64,000 nucleotides of DNA from Aulosira sp. FACHB-615 (GTDB lineage: Bacteria; Cyanobacteriota; Cyanobacteriia; Cyanobacteriales; Nostocaceae). The DNA lies in contig NZ_JACJSE010000012.1 of NCBI RefSeq assembly GCF_014698045.1, forward strand, positions 132,098-196,097, given 5' to 3'. The notes beneath the pieces were generated by a model, which searched no databases, was not told the DNA's origin, and saw only the letters and a list, made by a program, of their open reading frames with translations. Positions within the stretch are counted from its first letter, which is position 1; the number at the start of each line of letters is the position of its first letter. Made by a program: the position numbers and the translations under genes. Positions 9,584 to 19,300 of this stretch are shown here, in pieces.

Positions 9584-12220
9584 ATGCTAAAACCCCACCA
9601 TTCTCACAACCATCTCCTAAAACTTATCCGTAGCGTCACCCTCATCCTCACTACCCTCAGCTATCAAAGCCTAATATTACTCACCCAAACACCAGCCACA
9701 GCCCAAGTCACACCCCAATTATGTGCCACCCCTGGCAAAGACGGCCCCAGCAGTTTAGGCGGCATCATCAACACTTACTACCCTGGTGCGACAAATACAA
9801 CCGTTGCCGCAGGTTCAACCTCAATTCCTGTCGGTGCAATTAACCCCAACGGTTCTACCACCCCCATTACAGCAGGTGACTTGTTGCTCATCATCCAAAT
9901 GCAAGGCGCAGATATTAACTCCAGCAACACAGATAGTTACGGTAATGGAGTTTCTGGTGGTGGCAATAATAGCAATGTTAACCTTACTCCCGCCACCACA
10001 GGCGCTAGTGGCAACCTCAACAATGCCAACTTCACCGCAGGTAATTACGAATATGTTGTCGCTACCGGGCCAATATCTGGCAGTTCCATCCCCATTCAAG
10101 GCATCAATGGCGGAGGATTAATTAATTCCTATAGTAATACCCCATTCGGAACTCAAGGACAAAGAACCTATCAAGTAATTCGCGTACCCCAATATTCCAG
10201 TGCCACCATGAGTTCTAGCCTCACCGCCGCACCTTGGAACGGTGCTTCAGGCGGAATTTTAATTTATGACGTTGCAGGTAACTTGAATTTAGCCAGCGCC
10301 ACGGTAGATGTGAGTGGTATTGGTTTCCGTGGCGGCGCAGGTCGCCAACTACGTGGTGATACTACTGGTAGTCTTACAGATTATGTTACTTTATCCACTA
10401 CTAATGCCAACGGTTCTAAAGGGGAAGGTACTGCTGGCACACCTCAGTATGTACTGAATTCAGCCACCATCTCAGCCATTGACACTGGTGTTGAAGGCTA
10501 TCCTGGTGGGAGTTACGGCCGTGGCGCACCTGGTAACGCTGGTGGCGGTAGTACCGATGGTAGACCATCTACCAACGAGCAAAACTCCGGTGGTGGCGGC
10601 GGTAGTAATGGAGGTTCGGGCGGTCTAGGCGGTCGTTCTTGGACATCTGGGTTATTTATTGGTGGTTTTGGTGGCGCTAACTTTCCTGCTACCAGCAGTC
10701 GTGTTGTCTTGGGTGGTGGAGGTGGTGCTGGTACAACAAATCAGGCAACTAGCGCAACTATAGGTGTTCCGACCAATGGTATTGCTAGTAGTGGTGCTGC
10801 TGGTGGCGGTATGGTATTGATTCGTACTGGCAGTGTCAGTGGTACTGGTACTATCAATGCTAATGGAGCCACTGCCTTTGATGTCCGTCAAGATGGTACT
10901 GGCGGAGGTGGTGCGGGTGGTAGTGTGGTGGTGATGTCTGCCAATAATAACCTTACTGGTTTAAATGTAAATGCCAGAGGTGGTAACGGTGGTAATGTCA
11001 GATTCAGCAGTGCAAGTCAACCATTTGATGGCGCTCATGGCCCTGGTGGTGGAGGCGGTGGTGGAGTTGTTTTTACTAGTTCTGGTGCTAGTGTTAACGT
11101 TACAGGTGGGCAGAGTGGTACAGCAAAAGACCCCGTTGATCCTGCTGACCCTTATTTTGGTGCTACCGCAGGTACAGGTGGTATCAGCCAAGGTGTTGGT
11201 ACTATCCCTGGTGCCAGTTCTGGCGCACAATGTATTCCTCAACTAACTATTACAAAAACCACCAGCACGCCAGGGCCAATTATCAAGCCCGGTAAGGCAA
11301 CTTATACCATAACTGTTGCCAATGCTGCTAACCGAGCAACTGCTACCAATATTGATATTACTGATCCTTTGCCTAGTGGTTTTAGTTTTGATGGTTCAGT
11401 TACTCCTACCGTGACTTTGAATGGCGGTGCAACACGTACTAGTGTGACTAACCCAACTGCTGGTGCAACAACGCTGAATTTTGGTAGCTTCAACATACCC
11501 GGTGGTGCAAGTGTGCAGATTACCTTTACTACCGATGTGGCTGCAACTGTGCCTGATGGAGTTTATAACAATGGTGCAACTGCAACCTATCTTGACCCCA
11601 CTCGAACCACAACAAATGGCACAACTAGCGTTACTTACGACCCCGCAACAGTAGGAGAGGAAGTAGCGGTGGGTTCTTTTGTTCCAACTCCAATTTTAAG
11701 GTTGCGGGGTGTGAAACGAATTACCAATGTTGTCAGAAATGGTTTGCCTTTGAGTGGTGTTAACTTTGGGAGTTTTATTGATGATCCTAATGACCAAAAC
11801 GATAACGCCGCAGGTTGGTCTCAACTTTCCCCAGTAGGAATTATTAACCTGAGTTCGCAATTCACCTTACAAAGTGGCGATGAAGTTGAATATACAATTT
11901 ACTTTCTCGCCGATGGCAACCAGCCAATACAAAACGCCAGATTTTGTGACCCTATCCCTACAGGTACAACATTTATTAGTAACAGCTTTGCTTCCGCTAG
12001 TGGAATTTTAGTGAATTTAGCTAACACAACTACACCCAGAACTAATGCTGCGGATAGCGATAATGGTAGCTTTTTCTCGCCTTTAGCTCCTTTAAGTGCC
12101 AATAATGTGTGTCCTAATCAAACTAATCCCACAGGAGCAGTAGTTGTGAATTTCGGCACTCTCAACTATACAGCAGGTAGTAATTTCGGTTTTGTACGTT
12201 TTCGTGTCAGAGTGGATTAA
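9584..12220 (+). CDS. Gly-rich surface protein with DUF11 domains
   Basis: An 878-residue protein. The signal peptide is residues 1-41 (ends TPATAQ). Residues about 50-545 are a Gly/Ser/Asn/Thr-rich low-complexity region with GGGGG runs and repeated beta turns, compatible with a beta-helical or fibrous adhesin. Residues about 552-665 are a clear DUF11 domain (LTITKTTSTPG...YTITVANAANRATATNIDITDPLPSGF). The last 170 residues hold a second, degenerate DUF11-like unit (SGDEVEYTIYFLADGNQPIQNARFCDPIP). It is nearly free of Lys and Cys. It follows the OmpA-domain gene by 69 bp and likely belongs to the same operon. Probable role: the exposed structural or adhesive component. There is no recognised sortase, PEP-CTERM or T9SS C-terminal tag. 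Confidence 0.72.
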   Translation: MLKPHHSHNHLLKLIRSVTLILTTLSYQSLILLTQTPATAQVTPQLCATPGKDGPSSLGGIINTYYPGATNTTVAAGSTSIPVGAINPNGSTTPITAGDLLLIIQMQGADINSSNTDSYGNGVSGGGNNSNVNLTPATTGASGNLNNANFTAGNYEYVVATGPISGSSIPIQGINGGGLINSYSNTPFGTQGQRTYQVIRVPQYSSATMSSSLTAAPWNGASGGILIYDVAGNLNLASATVDVSGIGFRGGAGRQLRGDTTGSLTDYVTLSTTNANGSKGEGTAGTPQYVLNSATISAIDTGVEGYPGGSYGRGAPGNAGGGSTDGRPSTNEQNSGGGGGSNGGSGGLGGRSWTSGLFIGGFGGANFPATSSRVVLGGGGGAGTTNQATSATIGVPTNGIASSGAAGGGMVLIRTGSVSGTGTINANGATAFDVRQDGTGGGGAGGSVVVMSANNNLTGLNVNARGGNGGNVRFSSASQPFDGAHGPGGGGGGGVVFTSSGASVNVTGGQSGTAKDPVDPADPYFGATAGTGGISQGVGTIPGASSGAQCIPQLTITKTTSTPGPIIKPGKATYTITVANAANRATATNIDITDPLPSGFSFDGSVTPTVTLNGGATRTSVTNPTAGATTLNFGSFNIPGGASVQITFTTDVAATVPDGVYNNGATATYLDPTRTTTNGTTSVTYDPATVGEEVAVGSFVPTPILRLRGVKRITNVVRNGLPLSGVNFGSFIDDPNDQNDNAAGWSQLSPVGIINLSSQFTLQSGDEVEYTIYFLADGNQPIQNARFCDPIPTGTTFISNSFASASGILVNLANTTTPRTNAADSDNGSFFSPLAPLSANNVCPNQTNPTGAVVVNFGTLNYTAGSNFGFVRFRVRVD

Positions 12221-12563
12221 TAGAATGATTGGGAGAGTTCACAATACTTAATTGCTACAGAAGGATAGCATTTTTGATTGAGAAGACTTCCAATTAACAA
12301 AATTTTCCATCATCCAGGAACAAAGAGGACAAGAAATAAAGATGTTCTAAAATTATTGAGGATTGCGATAGCAAGACTGTTATGTAACACCTATTCGTCC
12401 TCTTATTCTTCATATTGCATCATATCTAACTCACTTATATAGCTGAAGGGGAGAGTCTGTCCGGGTGGCGGCACAGGAGAGTCCATAGCCAGCGATCGCT
12501 CCTACAATGAAGCTCAAATAAGCATATAATTAGCCTGCGTTTGGCTTTGCCGTTGTAGATAAG
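12221..12563. other. Intergenic region 3' of envelope cluster
   Basis: 343 bp between convergent genes. The right half holds a possible small RNA and terminator (see the ncRNA entry); the left half shows nothing recognisable. Confidence 0.5.
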
Positions 12564-12582
12564 CTAGGCAGGCTTTGTTTTT
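12447..12582 (+). ncRNA. Candidate small structured RNA ending in a terminator
   Basis: A GC-richer island in AT-rich DNA, starting with the direct repeat GGGGAGAGTCTGTCC / AGGAGAGTCC. It continues with the palindrome AGCGATCGCT and a complementary AGGAG/CTCCT pair, and ends in a 7-bp stem (12532-12538 with 12568-12574) that encloses a small GGC-TTT-GCC hairpin and is followed by TTTGTTTTT. A possible promoter TTGCAT-17 nt-TATAGC precedes it. No protein frame fits. I do not recognise the RNA family. The hairpin may simply be the terminator of the envelope operon. Confidence 0.3.
12532..12582 (+). terminator. Rho-independent-type terminator between convergent genes
   Basis: AGCCTGC (12532-12538) pairs with GCAGGCT (12568-12574) and is followed directly by TTTGTTTTT on the plus strand. 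It overlaps the last codons of the minus-strand gene. Confidence 0.5.
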
Positions 12583-13175
12583 AATTCACATTGTTGAAAA
12601 ATATAATTAACTGCTGCAAACAATTTATCTAAATCTTGAATAACATACAAATCTTTATTCCGAGTAAACACATCAGCAGACAACTTGCCAAATTGCCATA
12701 CTTTGCCGTTCGTCACAATTCCAAAAATATCGCTGACAAAATCATCGTTAATTCTTTGGACTGCAATCATCTCAGCTAAACACTGTCCCCAACCTTCTTC
12801 AAATTTGTCTTGTTTAGCTTCTACTGTCAGAAAATAGGGTTTATCAAATACAACTGTTCCTAGAGGATTTCGCTGGGTGACTGTATAATCTGGAACTCCT
12901 GATAAATCTTCGTCATAAGTCAATGTTTCATGGCTCCAAAGTGTTAATTTACTCCGGTAAGGTTTCCAAACTTCTTTTAAAACTGGATAGATCAGATTTT
13001 CACAAATAGCATCTTCAGAATTATCTATAACTCCATCTATAAATAGTAAATCTAACTCTTCTTGGAAAGATGGGGGAACAGGAAAATCTAATTCCGACAT
13101 AAAATTAGACTGGATATATTTAATTTGGAATTTTTTGATGACTGTACTAATACTTTTATAATTACTAAATGCCAT
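12564..13175 (-). CDS. PD-(D/E)XK nuclease-like protein of unknown role
   Basis: About 203 residues from the ATG at 13175. AAGG lies about 9 nt upstream there, and the 11 extra residues from 13208 have no such support. The core reads GVPDYTVTQRN..., then LTVEAKQDKFEEGWGQCLAEM. That is a PD-x(n)-(E)xK arrangement plus a downstream Gln, typical of the restriction-endonuclease-like fold seen in type I R-subunit N-termini and DUF4268/DUF1887-like proteins. It stands alone, with no methylase or helicase beside it. It could be a decayed or solitary nuclease, or one of the many PD-(D/E)XK proteins of unknown role in cyanobacteria. Assignment is from motif and context only. Confidence 0.6.
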   Translation of the reverse strand: MAFSNYKSISTVIKKFQIKYIQSNFMSELDFPVPPSFQEELDLLFIDGVIDNSEDAICENLIYPVLKEVWKPYRSKLTLWSHETLTYDEDLSGVPDYTVTQRNPLGTVVFDKPYFLTVEAKQDKFEEGWGQCLAEMIAVQRINDDFVSDIFGIVTNGKVWQFGKLSADVFTRNKDLYVIQDLDKLFAAVNYIFQQCELKTKPA

Positions 13176-13252
13176 ATTAATTGACCTTGTTAGCGTAAAC
13201 ATCCGCAACTAGGGAATAATTTAACATAGATAAAGTTTAGTAAATTTGAGTC

Positions 13253-14089
13253 ATGTCTGAGTTCAAAGAAAACATCGCCTCTTTCGCCAGACAGTTTGTT
13301 CCCTCTTATCGATTCATCCGAACCCATGAATCTACACTCGGTAACAGTCATGAACTGCAAACAGAACTAAAGCCTCACTCAATTAAGGTTTTAAACTGGA
13401 ATATTGCTAAAAATAACTTTGACAAAAGTTGGTTTAAAGATTTTTACCTCATTCTGCGACAGTACCAACCTGATTTAATCTTCTGTCAAGAAGTCCGTAT
13501 GAGTGTAGGCGTGGAACAAATTATTGGGTTTAACAAATTGAGTTGGGCTTATGCACCGAATTTTATTGATACCCATCATCAAACTTATTCAGGGATTTTA
13601 ACAGCAGCTAATATTAGTCCTCTCAGCAAGAAAGCGATAGTTACTAAACACTATGAACCTTTAGTAAACACGCCCAAGGTTTCATTAATTACAGAATATG
13701 CTTTAGCTCACCAGCAAACAACCCTATTAACTATTAATAGTCACTTAATTAATTTTGTTGATTTAACCAAATTTAAAACTCAATTACATGAAATAGAATT
13801 GGCTTTATCCAAGCATCACGGGCCGATTATTTTTGCTGGTGATTTCAATACTTGGAATCGTCAACGAGCCATACTTTTAGATAAAGCTGTCACTAAATTA
13901 GGGTTAAAGTCGGTAGAATTTGCCCCTCATGAAAGTAAGAAGATTAAAAGGTTCCTTTTGTCACCACCCCTAGATTATATTTTTTATCGAGGATTAACTG
14001 AAAAATCCGCCAGTGCCAAAGTTTTAGACGAAATTAATTCATCCGATCACAAGCCATTGCTGGCAGAATTTAGTTATGTCGATATGTAA
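13253..14089 (+). CDS. Endonuclease/exonuclease/phosphatase (EEP) family protein
   Basis: A 278-residue protein with the EEP metal-site motifs in order: LNWNIAKNN (Asn), FCQEV (catalytic Glu), NSHLINF (His), GDFNTWN (Asp/Asn) and SSDHKPLLAEF (the DH pair). The family includes exonuclease III-like nucleases, sphingomyelinases and inositol phosphatases. No signal peptide is visible. It lies 9 bp before the cardiolipin synthase gene on the same strand. This matches a pairing of EEP proteins with phospholipase D-type enzymes seen elsewhere and suggests a lipid-phosphate role rather than DNA repair, but that is inference. Confidence 0.8.
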   Translation: MSEFKENIASFARQFVPSYRFIRTHESTLGNSHELQTELKPHSIKVLNWNIAKNNFDKSWFKDFYLILRQYQPDLIFCQEVRMSVGVEQIIGFNKLSWAYAPNFIDTHHQTYSGILTAANISPLSKKAIVTKHYEPLVNTPKVSLITEYALAHQQTTLLTINSHLINFVDLTKFKTQLHEIELALSKHHGPIIFAGDFNTWNRQRAILLDKAVTKLGLKSVEFAPHESKKIKRFLLSPPLDYIFYRGLTEKSASAKVLDEINSSDHKPLLAEFSYVDM

Positions 14090-14098
14090 GAAATAAAG

Positions 14099-15541
14099 AT
14101 GCTTGTAGACATTAGCATCCTCACTTTTTTGAGTGCAGCTACCGTTGTCGTTCATGGCTTGGGAATTGCCCATGCTGCCCATGCAGTCATGACTGTGCGT
14201 TCTTCCCGTGGTGCGATCGCCTGGAGTATTTCGTTAGTTACATTTCCCTGGCTGGCTTTACCTTTATACTGGATTTTAGGCAGAACTAAATTTCATGGCT
14301 ATGCTGAAGCCTTACGTTCAGTCTTTTCTGAACATCAAAAATTAGTTCACAAAGCGTATAGAGAAATCACTAAATTTCAAGTTGTCATCCCCGAAAAATT
14401 AAAATCACTAGCACCATTAGCAGAAACATTTACAGGCGTTGCTTTTACATCAGGTAATGCGGCAGAATTACTCATTGATGGACAGCAAACATATCCAGCA
14501 ATGTTAAGGGCGATCGCCTCGGCGAAAAACTATATTTTGCTGCAATCTTACATCGTTGATGATGATGAATCAGGTCATAAATTTCAAGCCGCTTTAATTG
14601 CGAAAGCACAGCAAGGCATTCGGATTTATTTTCTCTACGATGAAATTGGTTCTAACAAATTACCTCGCACTTATATCAACTCTCTACGCCAAAATTTTAT
14701 TCAAGTCAGCGCATTTCATACCACCAAAGGTAGAGGTAATCGTTTTCAGCTTAACTTTCGCAACCATCGCAAAATTTTAGTAGTCGATGGTGAAATTGCA
14801 TTTACTGGTGGTTTAAATATTGGCAATGATTACGTCGGGAAAAATCGCCGTCTCAGTCCTTGGCGCGACACTCATATAAAATTGCAAGGGCCGACTGTTC
14901 AAAGTCTACAAAGTTCTTTTTTACAAGATTGGTATTGGGCAAATCGTCAAGTTATCGATGTTAACTGGCAAGTGCAACCCAACTGGGAAGCCAACCAAAC
15001 AGCATTAATTTTACCCACAGGCCCCGCCGACAAACACAAAGCTTGTCAACTTTTTTTCGTGAATGCTATCAATCAAGCTCAAACTCGCCTGTGGATAGCG
15101 ACTCCCTATTTTGTTCCAGATGATTCAACTCTGACAGCTTTAAAGTTAGCAGCAATGCGCGGTGTAGATGTCCGCATTATTTTACCAAACCGACCAGATC
15201 ACTTATTTGTTTATCTTTGTTCCTTTTCTTATTACAATGAAATGAAACCCATCAATATCAAGTTTTATCGCTACAAACATGGGTTCATGCACCAAAAAAT
15301 CATCCTCATCGATAATGATTTAGCAGGAGTAGGTACAGTTAACCTGGATAATCGCTCATTTTTTCTCAACTTTGAAGTTATGAGTTTTATTATCGATGGT
15401 CAATTTGTCAACAGCGTTGAGAAAATGCTAAAAACCGATTTAGCTGCTTCTGTAACCGTAGATTTTGCCGAATATGAGCAAAAACCTTTGTGGTTCAAGT
15501 TAGCTGTGAGAATCTCTCGTTTACTCACTCCTTTGTTGTAG
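14099..15541 (+). CDS. cls: Cardiolipin synthase (phospholipase D superfamily)
   Basis: A 480-residue protein, normal for bacterial ClsA. The N-terminus has two hydrophobic segments (about 5-25 and 38-60, the latter with SLVTFPWLALPLYWILGR, a typical Cls sequence). Two HKD catalytic motifs follow: HRKILVVD with His at residue 223, and HQKIILID with His at residue 398, each followed by the G-G-x-N / G-T-x-N elements. The reaction is condensation of phosphatidylglycerol molecules to cardiolipin at the inner membrane. Most cyanobacteria contain little or no cardiolipin, so the true product may be another phospholipid transfer. The start is 9 bp after the EEP gene stop (AATAAAG precedes the ATG). 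Confidence 0.87.
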   Translation: MLVDISILTFLSAATVVVHGLGIAHAAHAVMTVRSSRGAIAWSISLVTFPWLALPLYWILGRTKFHGYAEALRSVFSEHQKLVHKAYREITKFQVVIPEKLKSLAPLAETFTGVAFTSGNAAELLIDGQQTYPAMLRAIASAKNYILLQSYIVDDDESGHKFQAALIAKAQQGIRIYFLYDEIGSNKLPRTYINSLRQNFIQVSAFHTTKGRGNRFQLNFRNHRKILVVDGEIAFTGGLNIGNDYVGKNRRLSPWRDTHIKLQGPTVQSLQSSFLQDWYWANRQVIDVNWQVQPNWEANQTALILPTGPADKHKACQLFFVNAINQAQTRLWIATPYFVPDDSTLTALKLAAMRGVDVRIILPNRPDHLFVYLCSFSYYNEMKPINIKFYRYKHGFMHQKIILIDNDLAGVGTVNLDNRSFFLNFEVMSFIIDGQFVNSVEKMLKTDLAASVTVDFAEYEQKPLWFKLAVRISRLLTPLL

Positions 15542-15710
15542 TCAGGAATCCGCTTTGATTGTTGAAATTATCTGTAAAGGCTGGGAGTAGGGAGTGGGGA
15601 GTAGGGAGTAGAAAAGAGCATTTTGTAGGTGTACTGATTTTTTTCAGAAATCAGTACATTCAGATCAGGCTTCTTTCCTACTCCCGACCCCCCATTCCGG
15701 ATTCCTATAG
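15541..15710 (+). repeat. TATAGGA-family dispersed element, long copy
   Basis: The segment begins AGGAATCCG (15544-15552) and ends CGGATTCCT followed by ATAG (15698-15710), giving terminal inverted repeats. The interior (TTTGATTGTTGAAATTATC, GGAGTAGGGAGTGG tracts, a GTACTGA...TCAGTAC hairpin) is nearly identical in inverted orientation to the copy near 25.8 kb over about 115 bp. It sits right after the cardiolipin synthase stop. Confidence 0.75.
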
Positions 15711-16342
15711 ATATTTTTTGTTTCGCGCAAATAAGTTAAAAGAGAGCAAATTTTGTCAATACATCTTTGTGTATAAAGTTTATCTGCAAATTCTTTTCCT
15801 GTCATACCAATTCTGTATGAAGATGCACTGAATTAGATAACGAACCACATAGACACACTCTTCGGCTACTCTTACGAGAACGCCTGACGGCGAACCCGCA
15901 GGGTAGGGCGCAAAGTACACAAAGAAAGAAGAGATAAAAGATTAAATGCAGCCTCAAATAGAATTGTTCCCACCTCTAAATAACAAATTTATTTCAGACT
16001 GTCTTCTACCTTATGTTAGATAGAAATAATCTATTATTCCTCCTAAAGTTAGATAAATTATAGAGTTAAAATCATTGATATTTATTAATAATGAGTCTGT
16101 TATATTAAAAATGACTTTTAACTATCTTCAGCAAGAGTTTAGTTAACAATCAGCAAAAAAATTCTCTTCTGAAAAGCATTTATACTTAAGCATCAATTTA
16201 CTTATCCAAGACATATCAATTTTTGTATGTAGATGTGTGGCTTAACGATGATTCTTGGATAATAACGCTCTGCAACATTATGAGTGTGCAGTATTAATCT
16301 CATCGCCCTAAAATCACTTCCCAGTTTCCCCAGGATATAGCA
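15711..16342. other. Intergenic region upstream of giant kinase
   Basis: About 630 bp. The part near 15838-15935 carries a REP-like segment (CGAACCCGCAGGGTAGGGC) with a relative near 26.59 kb. The rest is AT-rich and presumably holds the kinase promoter. AGGA precedes the kinase ATG by 8 nt. No credible reading frame is visible. Confidence 0.5.
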
Positions 16343-19300
16343 ATGGCAACCGAACAGTTAACCAGAGAAAGCGACAATCTTGATTTAAAACAATTGCTGA
16401 AAACACTCACTGCTGTGAAAAAAGGTGACTTTTCGGTGCGGATGTCCGTGGAAAATACTGGTTTGGCAGGTAAAATTGCTGACACGCTCAACGATATTAT
16501 TGAGCAAAATGAACGTATGGCGTTAGAACTCCAGCGCATTGGGAATGTGGTTGGGAAAGAAGGGAAAATTACAGAACGCGCCTCTTTAGGAACTGTGCGG
16601 GGTTCTTGGTCAGATTGTGTGAATTCTGTCAATACTCTAATTACAGATTTAGTCCAACCAACAGCCGAAACTACAAGGGTGATTCGCGCGGTGGCAAATG
16701 GGGATTTGTCTCAAACCATCGCCACAGAAATAGATGGTAAACCCCTCAAAGGCGAGTTTCTGCAAACAGCCAATATTGTTAACACAATGGTAGATCGGCT
16801 GGGTTCTTTTGCGAGTGAAGTTACCAGGGTAGCGCGGGAAGTGGGGACGGAAGGTAAACTCGGTGTCCAAGCGGAAGTGCGGGGTGTGGCGGGAACTTGG
16901 AAAGACCTTACCGATAATGTGAATTTGATGGCGGGAAATTTGACGGGTCAGGTACGTAATATTGCGGAAGTTGCCACAGCGATCGCCAATGGTGACTTGT
17001 CCAAAAAAATCACAGTCAATGTCAAAGGGGAAATTCTGGAACTGAAAAACACCGTTAATACAATGGTGGATCAGTTGAACTCTTTTGCATCGGAAGTTAC
17101 CAGGGTGGCGCGGGAAGTGGGGACGGAAGGTAAACTCGGTGTCCAAGCCGAAGTGCGGGGTGTGGCGGGAACCTGGAAAGACCTCACCGATAATGTGAAT
17201 TTGATGGCGGGAAATCTGACAGGACAAGTACGTAATATTGCGGAAGTGGCGACAGCGATCGCCAATGGTGATTTATCGAAGAAAATCACTGTGGATGTGA
17301 AGGGCGAAATTCTGGAGTTGAAGAACACTATCAATATTATGGTGGATCAACTCAGTTCATTTGTGTCAGAAGTAACAAGGGTGGCGCGGGAAGTCGGAAG
17401 CGAAGGAAAACTTGGTGTCCAAGCTGATGTTAAAGGTGTGGCGGGGACATGGAAAGATTTAACCGACAGCGTAAACTTCATGGCGGGGAGTTTGACAGCC
17501 CAGGTACGGAACATCGCGGAAGTGACAACGGCGGTGGCGAATGGGGACTTGTCGAAGAAAATCACCGTGGATGTGAAGGGTGAAATTCTGGAGTTGAAGA
17601 ACACTATTAATACAATGGTGGATCAACTCAATTCCTTCGCCTCTGAGGTAACTAGAGTAGCTAGAGAGGTGGGTACAGAAGGAAAACTGGGTGTCCAAGC
17701 CGAAGTGCGGGGTGTGGCGGGAACTTGGAAAGACCTCACTGATAATGTGAATTTGATGGCGGGCAATTTAACAGGACAGGTACGTAATATTGCGGAAGTT
17801 GCAACAGCGATCGCAAATGGTGATTTATCGAAGAAAATCACTGTAGATGTAAAGGGCGAAATTCTAGAGTTGAAAAACACAATCAATATCATGGTGGATC
17901 AACTTAGTTCCTTTGCATCAGAAGTCACCAGGGTGGCGCGGGAGGTCGGAAGTGAGGGTAAGTTAGGTGTCCAAGCCGATGTGCGCGGTGTGGCGGGGAC
18001 TTGGAAAGACTTAACCGACAGCGTGAATTTCATGGCGGGGAGTTTGACAGCCCAGGTAAGGAACATCGCGGAAGTGACAACGGCGGTGGCGAATGGTGAC
18101 TTGTCCAAGAAAATCACTGTGGATGTGAAGGGTGAAATTCTGGAGTTGAAGAACACGATTAATACAATGGTGGATCAACTTAATTCCTTCGCTAGTGAAG
18201 TAACGCGGGTGGCGCGTGAGGTCGGAAGTGAAGGTAAATTAGGAGTCCAAGCGGAAGTTCGCGGGGTGGCGGGGACGTGGAAGGATTTGACTGACTCGGT
18301 AAACTTCATGGCGGGAAGTTTGACAGCCCAGGTAAGAAATATTGCGGATGTGACAACGGCGGTGGCGAATGGGGACTTGTCGAAGAAAATCACTGTGGAT
18401 GTGAAGGGTGAAATTTTGGAGTTGAAGAACACTATCAATACAATGGTGGATCAACTCAGTTCCTTTGCATCGGAGGTAACGCGGGTGGCGCGTGAAGTGG
18501 GTACAGAAGGAAAACTGGGTGTTCAAGCGGAAGTGCGCGGTGTGGCGGGAACTTGGAAAGACTTAACAGGTGCGGTGAATATGATGGCGGGGAACCTCAC
18601 CGACCAAGTACGTAGTATAGCGGAAGTTGCAACCGCGATCGCCAACGGGGACTTATCGAAAAAAATCACTGTCCAAGTTAAAGGCGAAATCCTGGAGTTG
18701 AAAAACACGATTAATATCATGGTGGATCAACTCAACTCCTTCGCCAGTGAAGTAACGCGGGTGGCGCGTGAGGTAGGAAGTGAAGGTAAGTTAGGTGTCC
18801 AAGCAGATGTTAAAGGTGTGGCGGGGACATGGAAAGATTTAACCGACAGCGTGAATTTCATGGCGGGAAGTTTGACAGCCCAGGTACGCAACATCGCAGC
18901 AGTCACAACGGCGGTGGCGAATGGCGACTTATCCAAGAAAATCTCTGTGGATGTGAAGGGTGAAATTTTGGAGTTGAAAAACACCGTCAATACAATGGTG
19001 GATCAACTTAATTCCTTTGCGTCGGAAGTAACGAGAGTAGCGCGGGAGGTGGGAACGGAAGGTAAACTTGGTGTTCAAGCCGAAGTCAAAGGTGTGGCGG
19101 GGACATGGAAAGACCTCACCGACAGCGTGAATTTCATGGCGGGAAGTTTGACAGCCCAGGTAAGAAACATCGCGGAAGTGACAACGGCGGTGGCGAATGG
19201 GGACTTATCCAAAAAAATCACCGTGGATGTGAAGGGTGAAATTTTGGAGTTGAAGAACACTATCAATACAATGGTGGATCAACTTAATTCCTTCGCGTCG

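Noticed and set aside
15559..15831. Plus-strand 90-codon frame after cardiolipin synthase
   Set aside because: Its codons come from the dispersed element and a low-complexity CTCCC tract; no family features.
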